Shown: positions 26,407-34,337 of the stretch, piece by piece | How the letters are laid out: every line of letters begins with the position of its first letter | Position numbering within the stretch: position 1 is the stretch's first letter | Source of the DNA: an uncultured Alphaproteobacteria bacterium | GTDB lineage: Bacteria; Pseudomonadota; Alphaproteobacteria; CAAGCB01; CAG-977 | Reading direction: 5' to 3' | Length of the DNA: 64,000 nucleotides | Assembly: GCA_934277945.1 (NCBI GenBank) | Contig: CAKQWA010000002.1 | Coordinates: forward strand, 124,001 to 188,000 | Notes under the pieces: generated by a model | What the model was told of the DNA's origin: nothing | What the model saw: only the letters and a program-made list of their open reading frames with translations | Databases searched by the model: none | Position numbers and translations under genes: made by a program

Positions 26407-28581
26407 ATGGCTTTCACACTTGGAAACAATACGTTGGAAAACTATTTTAAAGAATACACTCTATCGAAAAGCCAATCGCAAGTCTTAAAAGAACTGACTG
26501 ATTTTCTCCATAATTCAGAAGAACGCATTTTTCTATTAAAAGGCTACGCTGGGACAGGTAAAACATTTATCGTAAACGGATTAACCGATTTTCTGACAAG
26601 TCAAGGACGCTGTTTCCATTTAGCTGCTCCTACGGGAAAAGCCGCACAGGTACTTGCTCAAAAGGCGCAAGCGGATGCTGGAACTCTTCACAGCCTGATT
26701 TATAATATAAACGGAATGAAAGAATTTAAGACGGAAGATCTTGAAAATTCAGAAACTTACCGTTTCTATGCAAATCTCAAAATCAATGACGATCCGGCAA
26801 ACACAGTGTATATCGTGGATGAAGCATCTATGATATCAGACAGCGACAGCGAAGCTGAATTTATTAAATTCGGTAGCGGAAAGCTTCTTTCCGACTTTTT
26901 AGAATATGTAAATTTGGACAATAATGATCACGATAAAAAAATAATTTTTTTGGGAGATCCCGCTCAATTACCACCAGTAGTGAACGCCGGCAAAAAGGAT
27001 TTTTCGCCGGCTTTATCTGCCGAATATTTAAAAAACTGTATTCACGGCGCGCCCTCTCGCGAATTTTTAATGACAGACATCGTTCGGCAAAAAAAAGAAA
27101 GCGGTATATTGAAGTTTGCAATGCAAATCAGAGAAGGAATAGAAAAAAGCGACTTTTATAAACTGTATGTTGCTCCGGATTCGCTCGATATTCAAATTAC
27201 ATCGGATTTCGACAGCACTTTTAAAATGGCATGGAATGAATCAAAAAACAGTATGGTCATTGCCAGAACAAATGAAAAGGTGGCATTGCTCAATCAGTCT
27301 GTCAGAAAATATCGCTTTCCAAATGCACCTCTTCATTCGTCAGGAAAAACCGTTTTACAGAAGGGGGATAAGATAATAGTCACAAAAACGGTGATTACAA
27401 AAAACCATGCCGTCTACAATGGAGATTTCGGTCTTATATCCGCCATTAAAGAAAGTGTTGAGCTGCCAGCGCCTGTATCCGTAAAAAATGCCGAAACAGG
27501 TCAAACGGATACAAAAAACGTAACTGTCATATACAGAAAAGTCGATTTGACACTTAAAGATACAGACGGAAAAAAATTTGTAATTCAGAATGTTTATATC
27601 ATTGAGAATCTTCTTTACAATAATCAGCCCGACTTGTCTTCCTATGAAAAGAAATCGCAATACATAAACTTTAAGAAGCGAATGATTGAAAACGGCATAA
27701 AGCCAAATTCGGAAGAATTTAAAAGATGCTTGGAGATTGACCCGTTTTTCAACGCTTTTTGCGTAAAATTCGGATATGCAATCACGTGCCATAAAGCGCA
27801 AGGAAGCGAATGGGATATTATTATCGCAGACACGTCTGTCCCAAATAAAAACAAATCGGAATATTTTCATTGGCTGTACACGGCAGTAACCCGTTCTCAA
27901 CAGAAATTATATCTTCTAAACTTCAAAAATATGGATATAGGAAGTACAATTAAAACGCCCCTCAATTTCGGAAAAGAGGAAACAGCCGTTCAGAACGAAC
28001 TTGCGTCCCAAAACACGCAAGACAAAAATATAAATGCCGAAGAAACGCCTTTATCAAAGATTAAAAGATTCGTTTCATCCGCACTTAAAGAATCTGGCAT
28101 CAAAATAATCTCACAAAAATCAAACAACTATATGGAAGAATACACTTTCCAAGAAGGCAGTTCTGTTGCAATATTTCAAATATATTATAATGGAAAGTTT
28201 TTCATCACTAACATTACACCAAAATTCTGTGACGATTTTTCTGAAAAAGTTTTAAGAAAAATCAGTAGGTTATGCGGATGTTATATCGGAAACGTCACAA
28301 TTAACAAGGTAGTATTGGCTGAAAATTTTAAAAAAGATTTTAACAACAGGATATCAAAAATTGCGGAAAGAAACGGTTTCTGTATTATGGATTTGGAAGA
28401 AATCCAGTCTGCACTTCGTTATACCTTTTTTAAAAATGATCGGATTTGTGTTTTGGATTTTCCATTTAAATCAGCACAAACTTTTGAAGCGGCGCCTATG
28501 GTTATCAAAAAATTGTCATCATCCGATAAAGAAGCGCAAGAACTAGCGTGTTTAATCGTAAATTCTTTGCGGGAGTGTTGA
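26407..28581 (+). CDS. Superfamily 1 helicase/ATPase, RecD/PIF1-like, of foreign composition
   Basis: 724 residues. Motif I GYAGTGKT is at 46-53, motif II VDEASM, motif III LGDPAQLPPV, and motifs V/VI are ITCHKAQGSEWD and LYTAVTRSQQKLYLL. This arrangement matches UvrD/RecD/PIF1-type DNA helicases. The C-terminal ~170 residues carry no motif I recognise and may be a substrate-binding domain. The ATG at 26407 follows GGGAGAG. The gene is visibly AT-rich, with AAA, ATT and TTT codons, unlike all its neighbours, and it sits next to a tRNA, so horizontal acquisition is likely. No integrase, nuclease or partner gene accompanies it. A role in DNA repair or phage/plasmid defence is possible but unsupported. 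Confidence 0.82.
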   Translation: MAFTLGNNTLENYFKEYTLSKSQSQVLKELTDFLHNSEERIFLLKGYAGTGKTFIVNGLTDFLTSQGRCFHLAAPTGKAAQVLAQKAQADAGTLHSLIYNINGMKEFKTEDLENSETYRFYANLKINDDPANTVYIVDEASMISDSDSEAEFIKFGSGKLLSDFLEYVNLDNNDHDKKIIFLGDPAQLPPVVNAGKKDFSPALSAEYLKNCIHGAPSREFLMTDIVRQKKESGILKFAMQIREGIEKSDFYKLYVAPDSLDIQITSDFDSTFKMAWNESKNSMVIARTNEKVALLNQSVRKYRFPNAPLHSSGKTVLQKGDKIIVTKTVITKNHAVYNGDFGLISAIKESVELPAPVSVKNAETGQTDTKNVTVIYRKVDLTLKDTDGKKFVIQNVYIIENLLYNNQPDLSSYEKKSQYINFKKRMIENGIKPNSEEFKRCLEIDPFFNAFCVKFGYAITCHKAQGSEWDIIIADTSVPNKNKSEYFHWLYTAVTRSQQKLYLLNFKNMDIGSTIKTPLNFGKEETAVQNELASQNTQDKNINAEETPLSKIKRFVSSALKESGIKIISQKSNNYMEEYTFQEGSSVAIFQIYYNGKFFITNITPKFCDDFSEKVLRKISRLCGCYIGNVTINKVVLAENFKKDFNNRISKIAERNGFCIMDLEEIQSALRYTFFKNDRICVLDFPFKSAQTFEAAPMVIKKLSSSDKEAQELACLIVNSLREC

Positions 28582-28605
28582 AAACCATCACGAGTTGATA
28601 AAATT

Positions 28606-29448
28606 CTATTCCCGCCAAGATTTCAGCAAGGCGATTTCCCGCGCGTAGCCGTCCAATTCGTTCGGCGTTTCCAGATAGAACGGCAAATCCCTTAACAGCG
28701 GGTGGTTGATCAGGCGTTTGAGCGCGGGCGCGCCGATGTGTCCCCGTCCGAGTTTTTCGTGTCTGTCCTTATGCGAGCCGAGCGGATTCTTACTGTCGTT
28801 CAAGTGAACCGCTTTCAGCCGTTTCAGTCCGATGATTTCGTCAAAATCTTTCAGCACGCCGTCAAGGTCGTTCACGACGTCGTATCCCGCGTCGAAAACG
28901 TGGCAGGTGTCAAGGCACACGCCGACTTTATCCGACAATTTCACGCGGTCGATGATCGCGCGCAACGCCTCGAATTTCCCGCCGACTTCCGTCCCTTTGC
29001 CCGCCATGGTTTCCAAAAGCACGGTCGTCGTTTGGCTTTCGGTCAAAATGCCGTTCAAAACTTGCGCGATTTTTTCAATCCCCGTTTCAATCCCCTGCCC
29101 GACGTGCGCGCCGGCGTGGAAATTGTAGTAATTGTGCGGCAGATGCTCCATGCGTTTTAAATCGTCCGCCAGCGTGTCGAAAGCGAACTGACGCGTGTCT
29201 TCGTCGGCGGCGCAGGCGTTCAGCGTGTACGGCGCGTGCGCGAGCAATTTGCCGAAACCGTTTTCTTGCGCCGTTTTCAAAAGTTTCGCAACGTCCGCTT
29301 CGTCAATCGCTTTCGCTTTGGCGCCGCGCGGGTTGCGCGTGAAAAACTGAAACACGTTCGCGCCGATTTTCAGCGCCGCGTCGCCCATTGCGGCGAAACC
29401 CTTGGCGCATGACAAATGACATCCGACGTAAAACACGGCTTTCTCCAT
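28606..29448 (-). CDS. nfo: Endonuclease IV (AP endonuclease)
   Basis: A zinc-dependent enzyme that incises DNA at abasic sites. 280 residues. Family motifs: GCHLSCAKG, FQFFTRNPRGAK, NFHAGAHVGQG, VLLETMAGKGTEVG, GVCLDTCHVFDAGYD, VHLNDSKNPLGSHKDRHEKLGRGHIG. Convergent with the helicase gene, with no terminator in the 24-nt gap. Confidence 0.95.
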   Translation of the reverse strand: MEKAVFYVGCHLSCAKGFAAMGDAALKIGANVFQFFTRNPRGAKAKAIDEADVAKLLKTAQENGFGKLLAHAPYTLNACAADEDTRQFAFDTLADDLKRMEHLPHNYYNFHAGAHVGQGIETGIEKIAQVLNGILTESQTTTVLLETMAGKGTEVGGKFEALRAIIDRVKLSDKVGVCLDTCHVFDAGYDVVNDLDGVLKDFDEIIGLKRLKAVHLNDSKNPLGSHKDRHEKLGRGHIGAPALKRLINHPLLRDLPFYLETPNELDGYAREIALLKSWRE

Positions 29449-29485
29449 ACAATTCAGCCCCTTGTGTCAAGGGGCCGGACTAAAA

Positions 29486-30250
29486 TTATTTTTTCACGGG
29501 CTTTGCGCGGAATTGCGCGTTCAGCGGTTCGATTTCCTTCAAGATTTCGTACAAGGGGAAGCCCTTTGCCAAATCGGTGAACGCCTTGACGTCTTTCGGG
29601 AAGCACTTGCCGCCGTAGCCGAACGATCCGTCGGGACCGGGGACGCTGGTGTGCGTCGGCGAAATGTATTTGCTTAACAAAATGCCCTGACGCACCACGT
29701 CGAAGTCGCATCCGTTCTTTTCGCAATAATCGTAAACGGCGTTGAAATACGTTACTTTCAGCGCGCCGAAAACGTTGTGAACGTACTTGATGACTTCCGC
29801 TTCTTTCGAGGTCGCGATGATGTGCGCCTTGTTCGGAAACACTTTTTTGAGCAAATCGTAGTGCGCGGTGAACACCATCGGTTGAGAACAGAAATCTTCG
29901 TAAGCCGTGCGTTCGGTCAAAAATTCGGGCATGAAATAAATCGGTTTGCCGAATTCTTTTGCCAAAGCGTCGCACGTTCCCGTCTTCATCGTCGTGCGGA
30001 TGAAAATGGGCACGTTCGGCAATTTCGCCAGAATGGACTTCAACAGCGTCAAATCCTGCGAGCCGTCCGCTTCCGTAATGATGTGCAACTGAATGAAAAC
30101 GACGTCGGCTTCGCTTAAATCGTCGTTCATGTTTTTCGGGGGATCGGAACACAAAACGGTGTGATTCGTATGCGTTTCCAGCCATTTTTTCATCACGCCG
30201 CCCAAAACGCCGACGCCGACCAGACCGACTTTCAATTTTTCTTCCGACAT
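29486..30250 (-). CDS. UDP-glucose/GDP-mannose dehydrogenase-family protein lacking the C-terminal domain
   Basis: 254 residues. The N terminus has the Rossmann dinucleotide motif VGLVGVGVLGGVM. The central domain holds the dehydrogenase signature FGYGGKCFPKDVKAF with the catalytic cysteine. Full-length UDP-sugar dehydrogenases have ~400-450 residues with a C-terminal UDP-binding domain, which is absent here: the ORF ends soon after the cysteine motif. The gene looks intact rather than truncated by mutation. It lies head-to-tail with the upstream glycosyltransferase (stop and start adjacent), suggesting surface-sugar metabolism. Confidence 0.8.
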   Translation of the reverse strand: MSEEKLKVGLVGVGVLGGVMKKWLETHTNHTVLCSDPPKNMNDDLSEADVVFIQLHIITEADGSQDLTLLKSILAKLPNVPIFIRTTMKTGTCDALAKEFGKPIYFMPEFLTERTAYEDFCSQPMVFTAHYDLLKKVFPNKAHIIATSKEAEVIKYVHNVFGALKVTYFNAVYDYCEKNGCDFDVVRQGILLSKYISPTHTSVPGPDGSFGYGGKCFPKDVKAFTDLAKGFPLYEILKEIEPLNAQFRAKPVKK

Positions 30251-31399
30251 TTATTTCGCCTCATATTTTGTAAGCAACTCTTGATAAATACCAAGCGTTT
30301 TATCGCAAAGCAACTGTATTGTGAAATTTTTGCGCACAAAAGCGGCGGCGGCTTCGCGCATTTTCTGCTTTTCGGCGTCGGGCAGGTCGATCATCGCGTC
30401 GAGTTTTTCAGCCAAATCCGCCGCGTCCGACGGCTTGAAGTGCATCCCCGTCACGTTGTGTTCGATTGTTTCCGCCGCGCCGCCGTAGTTCGCGCCGACC
30501 ACCAAAGCCCCCATCAACTGCGCTTCGGGGATTGTGCGTCCGAACGCTTCGGGCTTTGTCGTCGCGGAAATGACGATATCCGCCAGCATATACGCCGCCG
30601 GCATCTGCGAGCATCCGCCCGTCAGAAGCACTTTGCCCGTCAGCCCGCGCTTTTCGATTTCGGCTTTCAGTTCGTCCGTGTATTCCGTCTTGCCCTGATC
30701 GCCGCCGACGAACAGGCACTGCACGTCGTCCTTGTGCCGCATTTGCGCCAGCGCGTCCATGACCAGATGATGCCCCTTGATGCGCGTCAGCCGTCCGGGG
30801 AGCATCAAAATCGTTTTGGATGTGTCAATCCCCCATTTTTCAGCCAGAGCGCGCCGTTCCTCTTCGGAAACTTTCGCGGGGTCGAACAAATCCGTTTCTG
30901 CGCCGCGGCAGACCAGACGGATTTTTTCATCGGGCACGCCGTAATTTTCTTTGATGTGGTTCGCGATGTGCTTCGACACGGCGATGACCAAATCCCCCGA
31001 CAGCATGACGCGGTTGTAGGGCTTTTTAATCCACGCGGGCTTAATGCCGTAAGTGCCGTGATACGTCGCCAGAAAAGCGATGTTTTTAAACGGTTTCAGC
31101 GCGATTTTCGCCGTCCACGCAGGCGCGCGGGAGCGGACGTGCACGACGCCGACGTTTTCGTCCCTGAACACTTTGCGCAGTTTCAGCGCGGTCAGGAACA
31201 TCACGAACGGATTTTTGGAATGCACGGGAAGCGTGACGTGCTTCACGCCCGCCTTTTCCAGTTCGGCGACCAGTTTGCCGCCCGAAGACACGACCAGATT
31301 CGGCATCCCCGCTTTTTGCAGGGCGTTCGCGATTTCAAGCGTGCCGCGTTCGACGCCGCCCGAATCCAGCGCGGGCAAAATCTGACAAACCGATCTCAT
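30251..31399 (-). CDS. Glycosyltransferase family 4 (GT-B)
   Basis: 382 residues. The N-terminal half has the acceptor-side pattern LPALDSGGVERGTLEIANAL; the C-terminal half has LPGRLTRIKGHHLVMDALAQ and the EX7E nucleotide-sugar motif (EAFGRTIPE). Members transfer sugars in LPS, capsule or polysaccharide synthesis; the substrate cannot be read. It sits 11 nt downstream of dnaB and directly upstream of the sugar-nucleotide dehydrogenase. Confidence 0.88.
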   Translation of the reverse strand: MRSVCQILPALDSGGVERGTLEIANALQKAGMPNLVVSSGGKLVAELEKAGVKHVTLPVHSKNPFVMFLTALKLRKVFRDENVGVVHVRSRAPAWTAKIALKPFKNIAFLATYHGTYGIKPAWIKKPYNRVMLSGDLVIAVSKHIANHIKENYGVPDEKIRLVCRGAETDLFDPAKVSEEERRALAEKWGIDTSKTILMLPGRLTRIKGHHLVMDALAQMRHKDDVQCLFVGGDQGKTEYTDELKAEIEKRGLTGKVLLTGGCSQMPAAYMLADIVISATTKPEAFGRTIPEAQLMGALVVGANYGGAAETIEHNVTGMHFKPSDAADLAEKLDAMIDLPDAEKQKMREAAAAFVRKNFTIQLLCDKTLGIYQELLTKYEAK

Positions 31400-31410
31400 G
31401 GCAATCCCCC

Positions 31411-32883
31411 TTATTCCTCGTCAAAGCGCACTTCTTCAATCCAGTTGCCGAAGCGCGTGTATTCCTTTTCAAAAAACAGCGGAATGGTCGCCGTGGGACC
31501 GTGGCGCTGTTTGCCGATAATCAGTTCGGCTTTTTTCTGCACTGCCTGTTTTTTGGCTTCGATTTTGTTCTGCCGTTCCTGAAATTTCGCGTCGTTTTCG
31601 TTTTGACGCTGCTGCGGTTCTTCCTTTTCCAAATAGTAGATTTCGCGGAAAATGAACATCACCGCGTCCGCGTCCTGTTCAATGGAGCCGGATTCGCGCA
31701 AATCGGACAGTTGCGGACGTTTGTCCTCGCGTTCTTCGACTTTGCGGGAAAGTTGTGACAAGACCAGCACCGGCACGCTCAATTCTTTCGCCATCATCTT
31801 CAAGCCGCGCGTGATTTCGGACAAGGACTGCACGCGGTTTTCGTGATGCAGGGTGTCGGAATCGTCAATCAGTTGCAAATAGTCGATGACAATCAGCCCC
31901 AAGCCCCTGTTCGCGTCGCTTTTCATGCGGCGGGCGCGCGTGCGAATGGCGGCGACGGTCAGCGCGGGCGTTTCGTCGACGTACAAAGGCAGTTTCTGCA
32001 AATGCTCCGCCAGTCCCGCCAAGCGCGTGAATTCTTCGGGCTTGACCTTGCCGTTGCGCAGGTTGTGCGACGAAATTTGCGCTTCGGTCGCCAAAATGCG
32101 CCCCGCCAGCTGATCGGCGGACATTTCCAGAGAGAAAAACGCCACGCCTTTCTTTTCCTTGCCCGCTTTCGCCTGTTCGTAAAAATACGACGCCGTGTTA
32201 AACGCCAGACAAGTCGCCAGCGCGGTTTTGCCCATGGCGGGACGCCCCGCCAAAATCAGCAGGTCGGAATCGTGCAGACCGCCCATCGCCTTGTCCAAAT
32301 CGCGAAAGCCCGTCGTCACGCCCGAAATGCCGTCGGGGTTCATCATCGCGCTTGCCGTCGCCTGAATCACCTTTGTCAAGGGAACGGAAAATTCCTGCGG
32401 ACCGCCGTCAAGTTCGCCCTTTTCAGACAGTCTGAACAACTGCTGTTCGGCAAGGTCGATTTGCTTTTTCGCGTCCTTGTCCACGGAAATTTCGTACGCG
32501 CCGTTGACGATGTTCGTGCCGAAATCAATCAGTTGGCGGCGCAAATAGCGGTCGAAAATCAGGCGGGCGTAGTCCCCCGCGTTGATAATGGCGGGATTCG
32601 AGCCGACCAGTTCCATCAGGTACGCCATGCCGCCGACCTGATCCAGCGTGCCGTCCGCCGAGAAAAATCCTTTAAGCGTAATGGGGTCGGCGATGTGTCC
32701 GCGCTTGTACAAAGACAGCGCCGCGTCGTAAATGCGCGCGTGCACGGGCGATGAAAAATGTTCGGGACGCAAAAATTCGGACACTTTTTCAAAAGCGGCG
32801 TTGTTCGACAATAAAGCGCCCAACAGCGCCTGTTCCGCTTCCAGATTCTGCGGCGGAACGCGCTCGGCGGCGGTTGTTTCCAT
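31411..32883 (-). CDS. dnaB: Replicative DNA helicase
   Basis: 490 residues. The N-terminal primase-interacting domain begins PPQNLEAEQALLGALLSN; the RecA-like domain has Walker A LAGRPAMGKTAL, the H-motif VLSQLSRKVEEREDKRPQLSDLRESGSIEQDAD, and the C-terminal IIGKQRHGPTATIPLFFE. The ATG at 32881-32883 has AGGGG 6 nt upstream; a GTG one codon earlier is closer to that site and less likely. Confidence 0.97.
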   Translation of the reverse strand: METTAAERVPPQNLEAEQALLGALLSNNAAFEKVSEFLRPEHFSSPVHARIYDAALSLYKRGHIADPITLKGFFSADGTLDQVGGMAYLMELVGSNPAIINAGDYARLIFDRYLRRQLIDFGTNIVNGAYEISVDKDAKKQIDLAEQQLFRLSEKGELDGGPQEFSVPLTKVIQATASAMMNPDGISGVTTGFRDLDKAMGGLHDSDLLILAGRPAMGKTALATCLAFNTASYFYEQAKAGKEKKGVAFFSLEMSADQLAGRILATEAQISSHNLRNGKVKPEEFTRLAGLAEHLQKLPLYVDETPALTVAAIRTRARRMKSDANRGLGLIVIDYLQLIDDSDTLHHENRVQSLSEITRGLKMMAKELSVPVLVLSQLSRKVEEREDKRPQLSDLRESGSIEQDADAVMFIFREIYYLEKEEPQQRQNENDAKFQERQNKIEAKKQAVQKKAELIIGKQRHGPTATIPLFFEKEYTRFGNWIEEVRFDEE

Positions 32884-32925
32884 CACATTCCCCTAAAAAA
32901 TCAAAATATGTTTTAAATAATCGCA

Positions 32926-32957
32926 AACGGCGAAACGCGTTGAAACGTTCCGCCGTT
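32926..32957 (-). terminator. Hairpin between rplI and dnaB
   Basis: AACGGCG and CGCCGTT (7 bp) enclose an inner AACG/CGTT stem. On the minus strand this is followed by TGCGATTATTT, only a weak U-run. It occupies most of the 107-nt rplI-dnaB gap and probably reduces read-through from the rpsF-rpsR-rplI unit into dnaB. Confidence 0.5.
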
Positions 32958-32990
32958 CGACTTTATCAGTTCTTGCACGCGAGCCGGGAA

Positions 32991-33536
32991 TCAGACGGCG
33001 GCTTCGGCAGGCGCTTCGGCGGCTTTCGCGGCTTCGGCGGCGGCTTTGGCGGCGGCTTTCGCGGCGGCGGCTTCGTTGCGTTCGATTTCTTCCTGCGAAC
33101 GCGCGATCACCACGTCAACCGTGCGGCTGACATCGGGGTGCAGGGAAATGCGGACGCTGAACGTGCCGATTTCTTTGAACGGCTGATCCAGAATGACCTG
33201 ACGGCGTTCAATGTTGAATCCCGCTTCGCGAATCGCGTCGCGAATGTCGCGGCCCGTGACGGAACCGTACAACTGTCCGGTTTCGGCGGCCTGACGGATG
33301 ACGACCAGTTTCAAGGACGCCATCTTTTCGGAAATCTGTTCGGCTTCCGCTTTGCGTTTCAGGTTGGCGGCTTCCAGCTGGGCTTTCTGCGCTTCAAAAA
33401 TCGCGAGGTTTTCCTTGGAGGAACGCAACGCTTTCTTTTCAGGCAGCAGATAGTTGCGCGCATAACCGGGTTTCACTTTGACGACGTCGCCCATCTGACC
33501 CAGTTTTTCGATACGTTCGAGCAAAATAACTTCCAT
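32991..33536 (-). CDS. rplI: 50S ribosomal protein L9
   Basis: 181 residues. N-terminal MEVILLERIEKLGQMGDVVKVKPGYARNYLLPEKKAL is the L9 signature. The C-terminal domain is followed by a ~30-residue Ala/Glu/Lys tail (AAAKAAAKAAAEAAKAAEAPAEA) that makes it longer than the ~150-residue enterobacterial protein; Ala-rich tails are common in alphaproteobacterial L9. Confidence 0.96.
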   Translation of the reverse strand: MEVILLERIEKLGQMGDVVKVKPGYARNYLLPEKKALRSSKENLAIFEAQKAQLEAANLKRKAEAEQISEKMASLKLVVIRQAAETGQLYGSVTGRDIRDAIREAGFNIERRQVILDQPFKEIGTFSVRISLHPDVSRTVDVVIARSQEEIERNEAAAAKAAAKAAAEAAKAAEAPAEAAV

Positions 33537-33548
33537 TTATTTTCTCCC

Positions 33549-33782
33549 TTAGTCCATAACGTAAGGCAACAGGCCCAGATAGCGCGCGCGTTTGATCGCT
33601 TTCGCCAATTCGCGCTGTTTTTTCGCGGAAACGGCGGTAATGCGGCTGGGAATGATTTTACCGCGTTCGGAAACGAAACGCTGCAACAGTTTAATGTCCT
33701 TGTAATCAATCTTCGGAGCGTCTTTCGCCGCAAAAGGACAAGCCTTGCGGTGACGGATAAAGGGACGACGGATAGCAGGCAT
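33549..33782 (-). CDS. rpsR: 30S ribosomal protein S18
   Basis: 77 residues, with IDYKDIKLLQRFVSERGKIIPSRITAVSAKKQRELAKAIKRARYLGLLPY. Forms the S6:S18 heterodimer on the platform. Its ATG shares one base with the rpsF stop codon. Confidence 0.96.
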   Translation of the reverse strand: MPAIRRPFIRHRKACPFAAKDAPKIDYKDIKLLQRFVSERGKIIPSRITAVSAKKQRELAKAIKRARYLGLLPYVMD

Positions 33783-34174
33783 CAGAATTCCTCACTTTCA
33801 TCTTCGGCATCAAATTTGTCATCGAATTTCTTGCGGCCTTTCGTGTCTTTGCCCTTGTAGGACAAGATCGCGGAAGGAGCGTCATCAAGTTCTTCCACAC
33901 GGACGGACAGATAGCGGATGACGTCTTCGTCGAAGCGCATCTGGCGTTCCATTTCAATGACCGCGGCGGCGGGCGCGTCGATATTGAACAGCACATAGTA
34001 GCCTTTGCGGTTTTTGTTCATGCGGTAAGCCAGAGTACGCAGACCCCAGTTTTCTTTTTTCGTGACCTTGCCGCCGTTTTCCTTGATGACGTTTTCAAAT
34101 CTGTCGATCAAAGCGTCAACCTGAGAGGCAGCAATATCCTGACGTGCGATAAACACGTTTTCGTATAAAGCCAT
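33782..34174 (-). CDS. rpsF: 30S ribosomal protein S6
   Basis: 130 residues, beginning MALYENVFIARQDIAASQVDALIDRF, with NWGLRTLAYRMNKNRKGYYVLFNIDAPAAAV. The C terminus is acidic. Head of the rpsF-rpsR-rplI unit. Confidence 0.96.
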   Translation of the reverse strand: MALYENVFIARQDIAASQVDALIDRFENVIKENGGKVTKKENWGLRTLAYRMNKNRKGYYVLFNIDAPAAAVIEMERQMRFDEDVIRYLSVRVEELDDAPSAILSYKGKDTKGRKKFDDKFDAEDESEEF

Positions 34175-34202
34175 TTAACATCTCCTTTTGGCTTATCTCA
34201 AT

Positions 34203-34264
34203 CCCGATCGGGCGGCGTTCCCCATGAATGACGTCCTCGGGACATAGTCGGTCCGTTAACCGAC
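34203..34264 (-). promoter_or_regulatory. Structured rpsF leader, possible S6:S18 feedback site
   Basis: Three nested or adjacent stems lie within 60-90 nt upstream of rpsF: GTCGGT/ACCGAC (34247-34264), GTCC/GGAC around a 3-nt loop (34233-34243) and the palindrome CCCGATCGGG (34203-34212). In many bacteria the rpsF leader binds the S6:S18 dimer through a CCG-containing hairpin. CCG triplets are present here, but I cannot confirm the fold. Confidence 0.35.
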
Positions 34265-34337
34265 AAGGAGTAACGGAAAGACCTGCACTATATGCGCATT
34301 TTTCGCGTTTGGCAAGCACGATTTTCAAAATCGCCGC

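Noticed and set aside
25976..28640. Search for a duplicated tRNA-Glu 3' end (att site) at the far side of the AT-rich insert
   Set aside because: No copy of the tRNA 3' sequence is seen between the helicase stop and nfo, so integration at the tRNA is not shown.
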